From positions 1-18,562 of the forward strand of contig CAYTPY010000040.1 of the NCBI GenBank assembly GCA_964439725.1: DNA of 18,562 bases, written 5' to 3'. The first letter of the stretch is position 1, and the number at the start of each line of letters is the position of its first letter. A program made the translations under genes and the position numbers. The DNA is from Croceibacterium_A sp964439725. Lineage in GTDB: Bacteria; Pseudomonadota; Alphaproteobacteria; Sphingomonadales; Sphingomonadaceae. This document shows, piece after piece, positions 7,738-15,315 of the stretch. The notes under the pieces are model-generated. The model was not told the DNA's origin. It saw nothing but the letters and a program-made list of their open reading frames with translations, and ran no database searches.

Positions 7738-8432
7738 AGCATCGCCAGCGGGGTTCCGAGTTGGGCCCGTTTGCCATTGGTGATGATCACGCGGTCGCCT
7801 TTTTGGGCGATGGCAAACAGCTTCGAGACGAAGGGGTCCGGCGTACCGATGCAGCCGTGGCTGGCGTAGCCGCGCTCCACCGTCGAGCCGCCGTGAATGG
7901 CGATCCCGTCCCAAGTCAGTCGCAGGGTCCACGGCATCGGAGCGTTGTTGTACTTCTCTGAAATGTTGTGGCGTTCCTTGGTCAGGATCGGGAACACACC
8001 GGTTGGGGTGGGATGCTTGTCGGTGCCGAGAAGAACCGCGGTGGCTCCAATCTCGTAGCCGTCCCGGAACACCGACATGACGCGCGCCTCGAGGTCCACG
8101 GTGATGACCAAGGGCCCCTCCGCAGGCGCGCCTTGCTCGTTCCAATGCCACTCCCCGTAGCGAATGGGGCCGTCGATCGGCAGCACGCGCTTGATGACGA
8201 AAGGTTCGGGAGTGGGAGCGGGAGCGGGAGCGGGAGCGTCGGCTGGCTCCGCCAGCGCTGCTTGCGGAATCGCTTCCGCGGGCGCTTCGATCATGATGGC
8301 AGGTTCACTGTTCCGCGCCTCGAGCGCGTTGCCGGCAATCACGGCCGAACCCAGCAGCACGACAGCCACCAAGCTTGTTCCGCCTATCCACTTCATTGCT
8401 TCGCTCATGTCGGCATCTATGCCGCCGAACAT
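7734..8432 (-). CDS. L,D-transpeptidase (YkuD domain), membrane-anchored or secreted
   Basis: A protein of up to 232 residues that would cross-link peptidoglycan or attach proteins to it from the periplasm. A hydrophobic segment at about 17-36 is a signal peptide or anchor. An Ala/Pro linker (about 49-77) contains PAPAPAPTP, and the YkuD catalytic domain spans about 108-220. Catalytic residues fit the family: His180 in IHGG, and His192 and Cys194 in SHGC. The Arg that usually follows (SHGCIR) is Gly here (SHGCIGTPD). Three starts are possible (Met1, Met9 at 8408, Met13 at 8396), none with a strong ribosome binding site; Met13, giving MKWIGGTSL, also makes a good signal. It follows eda by about 59 bp on the same strand and may be read through from the Entner-Doudoroff operon. 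Confidence 0.85.
   Translation of the reverse strand: MFGGIDADMSEAMKWIGGTSLVAVVLLGSAVIAGNALEARNSEPAIMIEAPAEAIPQAALAEPADAPAPAPAPTPEPFVIKRVLPIDGPIRYGEWHWNEQGAPAEGPLVITVDLEARVMSVFRDGYEIGATAVLLGTDKHPTPTGVFPILTKERHNISEKYNNAPMPWTLRLTWDGIAIHGGSTVERGYASHGCIGTPDPFVSKLFAIAQKGDRVIITNGKRAQLGTPLAML
8208..8237. repeat. Tandem hexanucleotide repeat in the L,D-transpeptidase linker
   Basis: Five head-to-tail units, GGGAGT followed by four GGGAGC, lie on the plus strand. On the coding (minus) strand they encode alternating Ala-Pro, ending Thr-Pro. Unit gain or loss would keep the frame and change linker length by two residues. Confidence 0.9.
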
Positions 8433-8454
8433 GGTTAACGGCTAGGCCGCAGAT

Positions 8455-8480
8455 CCGCGCGTCCCGCTCGGAGACGCCGG
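8455..8480 (-). terminator. GC-rich hairpin downstream of eda, weak terminator candidate
   Basis: CCGCGCGTC at 8455-8463 pairs with GACGCCGG at 8473-8480 with one bulged base and a 9-nt loop. It lies 11 bases past the eda stop. No T run follows in the direction of transcription, so it may only attenuate read-through into the L,D-transpeptidase gene or protect the 3' end of the message. Confidence 0.3.
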
Positions 8481-8491
8481 CGATGCAGAGG

Positions 8492-9106
8492 TTAACGCGA
8501 GAGGGAAGCCGCCTGCTCGGCCAGGGCGCGGACTTGTGTCATGTCGGCGCCTTTCGGCACGATCCAGCTTCCTCCGACGCAGAGCACCGACGGGTGCGCC
8601 AGCCATTCGGGCGCGGTTTCGGCGGTGATCCCGCCCGTCGGGCAAAACCGGCACTGGGCGAAAGGCGCGGCGAGCGCTTTCAGGGCCTTGATCCCGCCGG
8701 CCGCTTCCGCGGGGAAGAACTTGAAATGGCTGAGGCCCAGCGCGAGCCCGCGCATGATGTCGCTCGCCGTGGCGACCCCCGGCAGTACCGGAACCTGGCG
8801 GTCGATCGCGCCGCGCACCAGCGGCTCAAGCAATCCGGGAGACACGATGAACTCTGCGCCGGCGGAGACCGCATCACGAAACTGATCGGGACTGACGACA
8901 GTACCAGCGCCCACGATCGCGTCGGGGACGAGGTTCATGCGGCGGATCGCGTCGAGCGCGGCAGGCGTGCGCATGGTGACTTCGAGCACGCGCAGGCCGC
9001 CCGCGACCAGGGCTTCGGCCAGGGGACGCGCGTCATGGGCGTCCTCAATCACCAGCACGGGAATGACAGGCGCCGTGCGCATGATCGTGTCGATGTCGGG
9101 CTTCAC
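8492..9106 (-). CDS. eda: 2-keto-3-deoxy-6-phosphogluconate (KDPG) aldolase
   Basis: A 204-residue class I aldolase that splits KDPG into pyruvate and glyceraldehyde 3-phosphate, the last step specific to the Entner-Doudoroff pathway. Lys129 in HFKFFPAE is the Schiff-base lysine, Glu42 in LEVTMRTP the expected general acid/base, and PTGGIT and VGGSW complete the phosphate-binding part of the barrel. The GTG start at 9106 is chosen because it gives the usual family length, begins VKPDIDTIMR, and has GGGAG about 7 bases upstream. The open frame runs further upstream, but only over glk. Start and glk stop share a GTGA, so translation is probably coupled. Confidence 0.95.
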   Translation of the reverse strand: MKPDIDTIMRTAPVIPVLVIEDAHDARPLAEALVAGGLRVLEVTMRTPAALDAIRRMNLVPDAIVGAGTVVSPDQFRDAVSAGAEFIVSPGLLEPLVRGAIDRQVPVLPGVATASDIMRGLALGLSHFKFFPAEAAGGIKALKALAAPFAQCRFCPTGGITAETAPEWLAHPSVLCVGGSWIVPKGADMTQVRALAEQAASLSR

Positions 9107-10071
9107 AGGTGCTCCCTCGCGAAGGCGGCCGCGGCGCCGTAGAGGCCGGGCTGCGGGTGAACGATCATCTTGACCGGAATGCCGGCCATCATCTGCGTGT
9201 AGCGTCCCTTGAAGCGGAACCGCTCGCCAAAGCCGGAGCGGGGCAGAAGGTCGCGTAGGCGCAGGCCCAGTCCGCCGGCCAGCACGACGGCGCTGGCCCC
9301 GTGCGCTAACGCAAAATCCCCGGCGAGGCTGCCGAGCGAGGCGCAAAAGCGGTCGACCGCGGCCGCCGCTAGCCGATCTTCGCGGGCGATCCCGCGCTCC
9401 CAGATCGTGCGATCGTCCAGGTCTTCCGCCGTGCGCTGCTCGCGGGCCGCGAGGGCATGATAGATCTCGCAGATGCCCGGGCCCGAATGAACCCGCTCGG
9501 TCGATACCCGCAAGTGCTGCCGCCGGAGCCGAGCCAGCATCCAGTCATCGATTTCGTCGAGCGGAGCGAATTCGACATGTCCGCCCTCGGTCGACTGGAC
9601 GTGATAGCTGCCGCGATAACGGTGGAAATGGGCGACGCCCAGACCCGTGCCGGGCCCGAGAACGCTGATGGTCCCCTCTCCAGGCAGCGGGCCCTCCGGA
9701 CCGGTGATGTGGATCAGCTGGTCATCCGGTACGGTTGCCACCGCGTGCGCGACCGCGCCGAAATCGTTGATCAGCGTGACCTTGTCGAGGCCGAGCTGTT
9801 CATCGAGCGCGCGGACGTGAAAGATCCAGCTGCTGTTCGTCATGCGGATCGTGTCGCCGACGATCGGCGCCGCGATCGCGATCGCCGCATTGCGCGGCAC
9901 CGCAGAGCCGGCGCGGCGCTCGAATTCCTCCCAGGCGGTCTGCAAGCTGGCATATTCGCCGGTCTTCAAGGTGACGGGCTCGCCGAGCGAGATCGTTCCG
10001 CTGCTGCCGATGGAGGCGAGCGCGAACCGCGCGTGGGTACCGCCGACGTCGAGAGCGACCAGTTCAGTCAC
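9103..10071 (-). CDS. glk: Glucokinase (Glk family)
   Basis: A 322-residue cytosolic kinase forming glucose 6-phosphate from glucose and ATP. It opens with VTELVALDVGGTHARFA, the phosphate-binding loop of the hexokinase/ASKHA fold. INDFGA carries the catalytic Asp near residue 98, followed by GPGTGLG, the EGGHVEF segment and a C-terminal VVLAGGLG. It is a bacterial Glk-type enzyme (PF02685), not ROK, since the CxCGxxGCxE zinc motif is missing. The GTG at 10071 is chosen because upstream sequence in this frame is the antisense-like interior of edd and the family length fits. It overlaps the edd stop through GTGA. As the kinase in this operon it points to uptake of free glucose rather than PTS transport. 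Confidence 0.94.
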   Translation of the reverse strand: MTELVALDVGGTHARFALASIGSSGTISLGEPVTLKTGEYASLQTAWEEFERRAGSAVPRNAAIAIAAPIVGDTIRMTNSSWIFHVRALDEQLGLDKVTLINDFGAVAHAVATVPDDQLIHITGPEGPLPGEGTISVLGPGTGLGVAHFHRYRGSYHVQSTEGGHVEFAPLDEIDDWMLARLRRQHLRVSTERVHSGPGICEIYHALAAREQRTAEDLDDRTIWERGIAREDRLAAAAVDRFCASLGSLAGDFALAHGASAVVLAGGLGLRLRDLLPRSGFGERFRFKGRYTQMMAGIPVKMIVHPQPGLYGAAAAFAREHL

Positions 10072-11882
10072 AGGCCGCCCATCGCCAGCATCGCCGAGCC
10101 GCCTCGCTCCGCCTCGTCCGCTCCTATGCGGAACATTGCAAAGAGCTCCCGCCCCGTGCCCATTTCGGCCGGCCGCATCTGCGCGGGCTCGCGCCCGGTG
10201 AGGTCGGCGCTGGTGGCGAGAACGCCCTCTTCCGCAGACAACCGGACGATGTCGCCGTCGCGCAAATAAGCGAGCGGCCCTCCGCCCAGCGCCTCGGGGC
10301 TGACGTGGATGGCGCCCGGCACTTTGCCACTGGCGCCGGACATGCGGCCATCGGTGACCAGCGCCACCCGGTAGCCGCGGTCTTGCACCACGCCGAGGAT
10401 CGGGGTCAGCTTGTGCAGTTCGGGCATGCCGTTGGCCTTGGGCCCCTGGAAGCGCATCACGACGACGACGTCGCGGTCCAGTTCCCCATCGGCAAAGGCC
10501 TGGGCCACGTCCTCCTGGCGCTCGAAGATCCGGCAAGGGGCTTCGACGGTCCAGCGCGAAGGATCGACGGCGCTGGTCTTGGTGATGCCGCGGCCGAGAT
10601 TGCCTTCGACGAGCCGCATCCCGCCTTCGGGAGAGAACGGATTGCTGGCGGGACGCAGCACCGTCTCATCACCCGAAGGGCCGGGATCGCGCCAGGCGAG
10701 CGTGTCGCCGTCGAGCCAGGGCTCCTGCGCGTAAGCGCCGAGATCGTCGCCGAACATGGTCTTGATGTCGCGGTGGAGCAGCCCGGCGCCGAGCAGTTCG
10801 CGCACGACGAAGCCGAGGCCGCCCGCGTTCTGGAACTGGTTCACGTCGTCCGGCCCGTTGGGATAAACCCGCGCCAGCATCGGTACCGCGCTGCTCAGTT
10901 CCGAAAGATCGTTCCAATCGATCTGGATTCCGGCCGCGCGGGCGAAGGCGGGCACGTGGATGGCATGGTTGGTCGAGCCGCCGGTGGCGAGGAGCCCGAC
11001 CGCCGCGTTGACGATCGACTTTTCGTCCACGCATTCGGCCAGAGGGCGATAGTCGTTGCCGTTGCGCGTGACTTCAGCCAGCCGGTGCACCGAGGCGCGA
11101 TTGAGCGCCTGGCGCAGCGGCGTGCCCGGGTTGATATAGGCCGCGCCGGGCAGCTGCAGCCCCATCATCTCGAGCATCATCAGGTTAGAGTTGGCCGTAC
11201 CGTAAAACGTGCAAACGCCCGGGGAATGATAGCTCTTGGCCTCGCTCTCCAGCAGTTCGGCGCGGGTGGCCTTGCCTTCGGCATAGAGCTGGCGGACCGC
11301 CTGCTTCTCCCGGTTGGAGATCCCAGTGGGCATGGCGCCGGCCGAAATGAACAGCGCCGGCAGGTGGCCGAAGCGCAAGCTGCCCATCAGCAGCCCGGGC
11401 ACGATCTTGTCGCACATGCCGAGGATGGCGACGCTGTCGTACATCGCATGGCTGAGGCTGACCGCGGTCGCGAGCGCTATGACATCGCGGCTGAACAGCG
11501 ACAGCTCCATGCCGTCGGTACCCTGGGTCACCCCGTCGCACATCGCCGGTGTGGAGCCGGCCACCTGGACGGTGGCGCCGACTTCGCGCGCCCAGATCTT
11601 CATTTGCGGCGGATAGGCACCGTAAGGCTGATGCGAGGAGATCGTGTCGTTGTAGGCGCTGACCACGCCAATGTTCGGCCCGGCCTGGCTGAGGATCGAG
11701 GCCTTGTCTTCGCCCATCGCCGCGAACCCGTGAGCCAGGTTCGAGCAGGGAAGGGCGACGTTGCGGTCGGCGTGCCGGTCACCTTCGATCCGCATCAGAT
11801 CGAGATAGCGACGGCGGCCGTCGCGCGACCTCTCGATGATCCGGTCGGTAACGCGCTCGATGGTCGGGTGGAGGCTACTCAT
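10068..11882 (-). CDS. edd: 6-phosphogluconate dehydratase
   Basis: A 604-residue [4Fe-4S] enzyme of the IlvD/Edd family that dehydrates 6-phosphogluconate to KDPG. Cluster-ligand cysteines are visible at Cys115 (MCDGVTQG), Cys157 (GMCDK) and Cys224 (GVCTFYGTANSN). The family motifs PCSNLAHG, SAYNDTISSHQPY, LLATGGSTNHAIH and TDGRMSGASGK follow in order. Length equals the E. coli enzyme (603). The ATG at 11882 overlaps the zwf stop (ATGAGTAG, 8 bp). Edd rather than dihydroxyacid dehydratase is supported by length, the PYGAYPPQMK region and the operon with zwf, glk and eda. Confidence 0.96.
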   Translation of the reverse strand: MSSLHPTIERVTDRIIERSRDGRRRYLDLMRIEGDRHADRNVALPCSNLAHGFAAMGEDKASILSQAGPNIGVVSAYNDTISSHQPYGAYPPQMKIWAREVGATVQVAGSTPAMCDGVTQGTDGMELSLFSRDVIALATAVSLSHAMYDSVAILGMCDKIVPGLLMGSLRFGHLPALFISAGAMPTGISNREKQAVRQLYAEGKATRAELLESEAKSYHSPGVCTFYGTANSNLMMLEMMGLQLPGAAYINPGTPLRQALNRASVHRLAEVTRNGNDYRPLAECVDEKSIVNAAVGLLATGGSTNHAIHVPAFARAAGIQIDWNDLSELSSAVPMLARVYPNGPDDVNQFQNAGGLGFVVRELLGAGLLHRDIKTMFGDDLGAYAQEPWLDGDTLAWRDPGPSGDETVLRPASNPFSPEGGMRLVEGNLGRGITKTSAVDPSRWTVEAPCRIFERQEDVAQAFADGELDRDVVVVMRFQGPKANGMPELHKLTPILGVVQDRGYRVALVTDGRMSGASGKVPGAIHVSPEALGGGPLAYLRDGDIVRLSAEEGVLATSADLTGREPAQMRPAEMGTGRELFAMFRIGADEAERGGSAMLAMGGL

Positions 11883-13308
11883 GCCAGCTTACTCCATCGC
11901 GTTCGGCCAAGGCGATCGCCGCGCTCGGGCCCCAGCTCCCGGCGTTGTAGGTCCGGGGCGTGAGCCCTTCCTTAGCCCATTGCTCGCGGATCGCATCGAC
12001 CCAGTTCCACTGCGCTTCCACCTCGTCGCGGCGGACGAACAGCGTCTGATCGCCCTCCAGCAGGTCGAGCAGCAAGCGCTCGTAGGCGATGCGGCGCTCG
12101 ACGCCGGAGAACGCGTCCGGCATCGCGATGTCGAGCGGAACTTCGCGCAGCGCCAGCCCGTCGCGGTCGAGCCCCGGTACTTTGGCCATCAGCGACAAGG
12201 TGATGTTCTCTTCCGGCTGGATGCCGATCAGCAGCTTGTTGGGCTTGGTCCGCGCCTGCTTGAAGATCGAGTGCGGAATGGCGCGGAACTGGACGACGAT
12301 CTCGGTCACCCGCTCGTGCAGGCGCTTTCCGGTGCGCAGGTAGAACGGAACGCCGGCCCAGCGCCAGTTGTCGACGTGGGCCTTCAGCGCCACGAACGTT
12401 TCCGTATCGCTGTCGCGGCCGAGTTCCTCGTCATAGCCGGGCACGATCTTCCCCTGCACCGCGCCGCCGCGGTACTGGCCGGTGACGCTCTCGCCCGGGG
12501 CGATTGGCCGCAGCGCGCGCAGCACTTTGACCTTCTCGTCGCGAACCGCCGCATCGTCAAAGCTAGATGGCGGCTCCATCGCCACCAGCGAGAGCAACTG
12601 CAGCATGTGGTTCTGCACCATGTCGCGCAGCGCCCCAGTGCCGTCATAGAAATCGGCGCGCTGCTCGAGCCCGACCGTCTCCGCCACCGTGATCTGGACA
12701 TGCGCGATGTGCTCGGCATTCCACAGCGGCTCGAACATGATATTGGCGAACCGCAGCGCCAGCAGGTTCTGCACCGTCTCCTTGCCGAGATAGTGGTCGA
12801 TCCGGAACGTCCGCTCTTCGGGAAAAGCAAGGGCGACGGCGTCGTTGATTTCGCGGCTCGAGGCGAGGTCGAGCCCGAGCGGCTTTTCCAGTCCGATGCG
12901 GGCATAGTCACCGGCGAGACCGGCGCCTTCGAGGCCGCGAATGGTGGGCTCGAACAGATTGGGCGCGGTGGAGAGGAAAATCGCGACCCGCTCGCAGCGC
13001 TTACCGAGCCGCTCGGCCAGCTCCGCGAAACCTTCGGGCGCGGTCACGTCCAAGGGCTGATAATGCAGCCGGTTGAGGAAATCGGCCATGCTGCCGCGGC
13101 GGTGCGCGGGCAGGAACTTCTCGATAGCCTCGCGCGCGAAGTGGCGGAATTCGGTGTCGCTCAGCACCGAGCGGGCGGTGCCGTAGATCTGCACCTTCTC
13201 GCCGAGCAGCCCGTCTGCGTGAAGCGCGCAGAGCGAAGGAATGAGCATGCGCTGGGAGAGGTCCCCCGTGGCGCCGAACAGCAGCAGAGTGTCGGCCGTG
13301 GTGTTCAT
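11875..13308 (-). CDS. zwf: Glucose-6-phosphate 1-dehydrogenase
   Basis: A 477-residue enzyme oxidising glucose 6-phosphate to 6-phosphogluconolactone and reducing NAD(P). The dinucleotide-binding loop FGATGDLSQR is at 11-20, EKPLG at 141-145, the substrate site RIDHYLGKE at 169-177, and the catalytic base is probably His234 in DMVQNHMLQ. The ATG at 13308 has GGGGAGG about 12 bases upstream. It is the first gene of the Entner-Doudoroff operon and overlaps edd by 8 bp. No 6-phosphogluconolactonase gene sits between them, so pgl is elsewhere or the lactone hydrolyses spontaneously. A TTGACA at 13367-13372 and an operator-like site at 13386-13399 lie upstream. Cofactor preference cannot be judged here. 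Confidence 0.96.
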   Translation of the reverse strand: MNTTADTLLLFGATGDLSQRMLIPSLCALHADGLLGEKVQIYGTARSVLSDTEFRHFAREAIEKFLPAHRRGSMADFLNRLHYQPLDVTAPEGFAELAERLGKRCERVAIFLSTAPNLFEPTIRGLEGAGLAGDYARIGLEKPLGLDLASSREINDAVALAFPEERTFRIDHYLGKETVQNLLALRFANIMFEPLWNAEHIAHVQITVAETVGLEQRADFYDGTGALRDMVQNHMLQLLSLVAMEPPSSFDDAAVRDEKVKVLRALRPIAPGESVTGQYRGGAVQGKIVPGYDEELGRDSDTETFVALKAHVDNWRWAGVPFYLRTGKRLHERVTEIVVQFRAIPHSIFKQARTKPNKLLIGIQPEENITLSLMAKVPGLDRDGLALREVPLDIAMPDAFSGVERRIAYERLLLDLLEGDQTLFVRRDEVEAQWNWVDAIREQWAKEGLTPRTYNAGSWGPSAAIALAERDGVSWHE

Positions 13309-13366
13309 TCGCTCGCTGCCTCCCCGATCAGCCTGTGCATGTCGCAGTGCGAGTGCGGGTGCTTCA

Positions 13367-13372
13367 TGTCAA
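13367..13372 (-). promoter_or_regulatory. Possible -35 box of the zwf operon
   Basis: On the minus strand this reads TTGACA, the exact sigma-70-type -35 consensus, about 60 bases before the zwf ATG. The expected -10 position 16-18 bases downstream (CACTGC region) is a poor match, so the promoter is only tentative. Confidence 0.35.
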
Positions 13373-13375
13373 AGG

Positions 13376-14173
13376 TCACGGCGTTTTGGTAGCGCTAACT
13401 TTGCTAGTGCCGAACTGCGCTTCGCCGAATACGGTCATGAAGCTGACGTCGGCGGCATCGCGCCCGACGCCGATTTTCACGGTGTCGGCCGGCTCGGCCA
13501 TGCCGGTGGCGTCGACCAGGTGCCAGGCGCCGCCTCCCGCCACGCTGGGGTCGGCGAGGAAGACTTCGGCGGCGGCATGGAAGTCCGGCGGCTCGACGCC
13601 CGGCGCGTAGCAACTGACGTAGCGCGCGGGGATGGTGCTGGCGCGGGCCAGCATGACGAGGACGTGGGCATAGTCGCGGCAGACCCCGCGCCGCTCGATG
13701 AAGCTGTCGAGCGCGGTGGTCGTCGCGGTGCTGACCGCGGCGTAGGTGAAGTTGGCCGCAATCCAGTCGCGGATCGCGGCGATGCGGGCACCGCCCCGCG
13801 TGTCGCCGAACTCGGCGCCGACGAAGGACTGGAAGCGGTCGGCCGGGCAGTAACGCGAATCGAACAAGTATTGCACCGCTTCGGCGGGCAGCTTGTGCGG
13901 GCTCAGCGCATCGAGCGAGGCGAGGTCAGCGGTAATGCGCGAGACTTCGACCCGGGCCGAGTAGCGGACTTCGAACTGGCCCTGCGATCGCACCCAGATC
14001 CGCTCGCCGATCCCGTCCTGCGCCGGGATCGAGGCGACATGCTCGGCGTCGCTGAGTTGGCGGTCGACCAAGACGATCCGCTGCTCGGGGATTGCCGCGG
14101 CTTCGAACTGCAGCAGCACGTCGCAGGCACGCTCGAGGAAGAACGAAAAGCTGGCCGAGATGTCGATCCCCAT
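13376..14173 (-). CDS. Transglutaminase-like cysteine protease family protein
   Basis: A 265-residue protein with a bacterial transglutaminase-like N-terminal beta domain (about 1-90) and a transglutaminase core (about 125-225). The Cys-His-Asp triad is present: Cys165 in RRGVCRDYAH, His199 in PDFHAAAEVFL and Asp221 in WHLVDATG. No signal peptide is seen, so it is probably cytosolic. Members of this family are thought to act as peptidases or amide-transferring enzymes; no substrate is apparent. The ATG at 14173 is the only reasonable start; the frame continues upstream but without family-like sequence and into yjbQ. It lies 50 bp after yjbQ and ends 67 bp before zwf. Its last codons contain the operator-like site at 13386-13399. 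Confidence 0.85.
   Translation of the reverse strand: MGIDISASFSFFLERACDVLLQFEAAAIPEQRIVLVDRQLSDAEHVASIPAQDGIGERIWVRSQGQFEVRYSARVEVSRITADLASLDALSPHKLPAEAVQYLFDSRYCPADRFQSFVGAEFGDTRGGARIAAIRDWIAANFTYAAVSTATTTALDSFIERRGVCRDYAHVLVMLARASTIPARYVSCYAPGVEPPDFHAAAEVFLADPSVAGGGAWHLVDATGMAEPADTVKIGVGRDAADVSFMTVFGEAQFGTSKVSATKTP
13386..13399. promoter_or_regulatory. Operator-like near-palindrome upstream of zwf
   Basis: TTGGTAGCGCTAAC, a near-palindrome around AGCGCT with a central CG, as in many LacI-family operators. It lies in the last codons of the transglutaminase-like gene, 78-91 bases before the zwf start and just upstream of the TTGACA at 13367-13372. The identical 14 bases occur at 16298-16311 in the GH3 gene. 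No regulator gene is present in the window. Confidence 0.5.
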
Positions 14174-14223
14174 ATGTGCCGAACGCGCGGCGGCGGGGGT
14201 TGTTTCGGCGGTTCGGTGCCGGC

Positions 14224-14640
14224 TCACTCGCCGGCGAGATGCAGGACCACGGAGCGGCGGTGCGGGGCGCGGCGATACTCGGCGAGGAACAGGCCCTGCC
14301 AGGTGCCGAGCATGATCCGCCCCTCGGCCACCGGGACCGAAACGCTGTTGCCGGTCAGGACGCTCTTGAGGTGCGCCGGCATGTCGTCGGGACCCTCGTC
14401 CGAATGCTCGTAAGAGTCGCCTTCGGGCGCGATGCGGCCGAGCCAGCGCTGCACGTCGCGCCACACCGCGGGGGAGGCGTTCTCGGTGATCAGCAGCCCG
14501 GCGCTGGTGTGACGGCAGAACAGCGTCAGCAGGCCGAGTTCGATGCCCGTGCCGCGGACCCAAGTGGTCACCTCGTCGGTGATCTCGTGGAGCGCCGCGC
14601 CGCGGGTGGAGACGGTGAGGGTATCGAGCGCTTGTCGCAT
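14224..14640 (-). CDS. yjbQ: YjbQ/UPF0047 family protein (secondary thiamine-phosphate synthase type)
   Basis: A 138-residue single-domain protein of the YjbQ family. Conserved blocks are in order: LFCRHTSAGLLITENASP near 41-58, YEHSDEGPDDMPAHLKS near 77-93 and GRIMLGTWQGLFLAEYR near 107-123. Members have weak thiamine-phosphate synthase activity in E. coli, but their main role is unsettled; the conserved histidines suggest a metal or phosphate site. The ATG at 14640 is preferred because the longer frame would run into the divergent AlkB-like gene. Only AGGGA precedes it. A TATATA at 14647-14652 lies 6 bases from the ATG, raising the possibility of a leaderless message. It leads the minus-strand block containing the transglutaminase-like gene. 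Confidence 0.9.
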   Translation of the reverse strand: MRQALDTLTVSTRGAALHEITDEVTTWVRGTGIELGLLTLFCRHTSAGLLITENASPAVWRDVQRWLGRIAPEGDSYEHSDEGPDDMPAHLKSVLTGNSVSVPVAEGRIMLGTWQGLFLAEYRRAPHRRSVVLHLAGE

Positions 14641-14659
14641 CGTCCCTATATAGCCGCCG
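14641..14659. promoter_or_regulatory. Minimal divergent promoter candidate with symmetric TATATA
   Basis: Only 19 bases separate the divergent starts of yjbQ and the AlkB-like gene. They contain CTATATAG, a perfect palindrome at 14646-14653, in otherwise GC-rich sequence. TATATA reads as a -10 box on both strands, 6 bases from the yjbQ ATG and 7 bases from the other ATG. That is the spacing expected of leaderless transcripts. Good -35 boxes are not visible on either side. Confidence 0.45.
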
Positions 14660-15244
14660 ATGAGCGACCAGGGCGAGTTGTTTGGCCTCGGGCCGCCGGT
14701 GGTATCCGGCCTCGCGGTGGTGCGCGGCGCCGTCACGCCCGCCGAAGAGCTGGCGCTTGCGCGGCGCATCGACGCTGCGCCTCTCGAGCCGTTCAAGTTC
14801 GGCCAATGGCGCGGCAAGCGGCTGACCGCGCACTATGGCCGCGCTTACGACTTCGCGCGCGGCCGGCTCGATGAAGCCGCGCCGATGCCGGATTGGCTGC
14901 GCGATCTGCGGGCGAAGCTGGCCCCGCTGGGAAGCCTCGATCCGGCCGAGCTCGAGACCGCGTTGTTGATCCGCTACGATCCGGGCGCGGGGATCGGCTG
15001 GCACCGCGACCGGCCGCAGTACGAGGATGTGATCGGCCTCTCGCTCGGCGCCGATTGCACGATGCGCTTGCGCCGGCGGACCCAAGCCAGCTTCGAACGC
15101 CGCCATGTCGAGCTGCCCGCCCGCGCGCTCTACCGCCTGTCTGGAGAGGTGCGCTGGGACTGGGAGCATTCGATCGCGCCGATGGCTGAAACGCGCCGAT
15201 CGATCACGTTCAGAACGCTGCGGACAGGCCGGGCCAGCGACTAA
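14660..15244 (+). CDS. AlkB-like 2-oxoglutarate/Fe(II) dioxygenase
   Basis: A 194-residue protein of the AlkB family, which repairs N-alkylated DNA or RNA bases, or modifies other substrates, by oxidative demethylation. The iron ligands are His115 and Asp117 (WHRDRPQYE) and His170 (WEHSI); Arg180 and Arg186 (RRSITFRT) fit the 2-oxoglutarate and substrate-binding arginines. LLIRYDPGAGIGWHRD and LSLGADCTMRLRRR are typical of AlkB-like proteins. It is shorter than E. coli AlkB (216) and lies outside any ada operon. No ribosome binding site precedes the ATG, and a TATATA ends 7 bases upstream, so the message may be leaderless. Repair of alkylated nucleic acid is the likeliest function; an RNA or protein substrate cannot be excluded. 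Confidence 0.9.
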   Translation: MSDQGELFGLGPPVVSGLAVVRGAVTPAEELALARRIDAAPLEPFKFGQWRGKRLTAHYGRAYDFARGRLDEAAPMPDWLRDLRAKLAPLGSLDPAELETALLIRYDPGAGIGWHRDRPQYEDVIGLSLGADCTMRLRRRTQASFERRHVELPARALYRLSGEVRWDWEHSIAPMAETRRSITFRTLRTGRASD

Positions 15245-15315
15245 TCGATGTCAGTCCCGGAACAAGCTGCGCTTTCGTCCGCTTGGAAGCCAACGATCAT
15301 TTCGCAAGGATTACC

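Noticed and set aside
5773..8442. ATGGTTAACGG seen at about 5774 and again at about 8431 as a repeated element
   Set aside because: Only about 11 bases match, with no symmetry beyond GTTAAC and no shared position relative to genes; chance is the simpler explanation.
10305..13392. Long plus-strand open frames (552 and 518 residues) opposite edd and zwf
   Set aside because: edd and zwf carry all catalytic motifs on the other strand. The plus frames are His/Arg-rich antisense readings that span gene boundaries.
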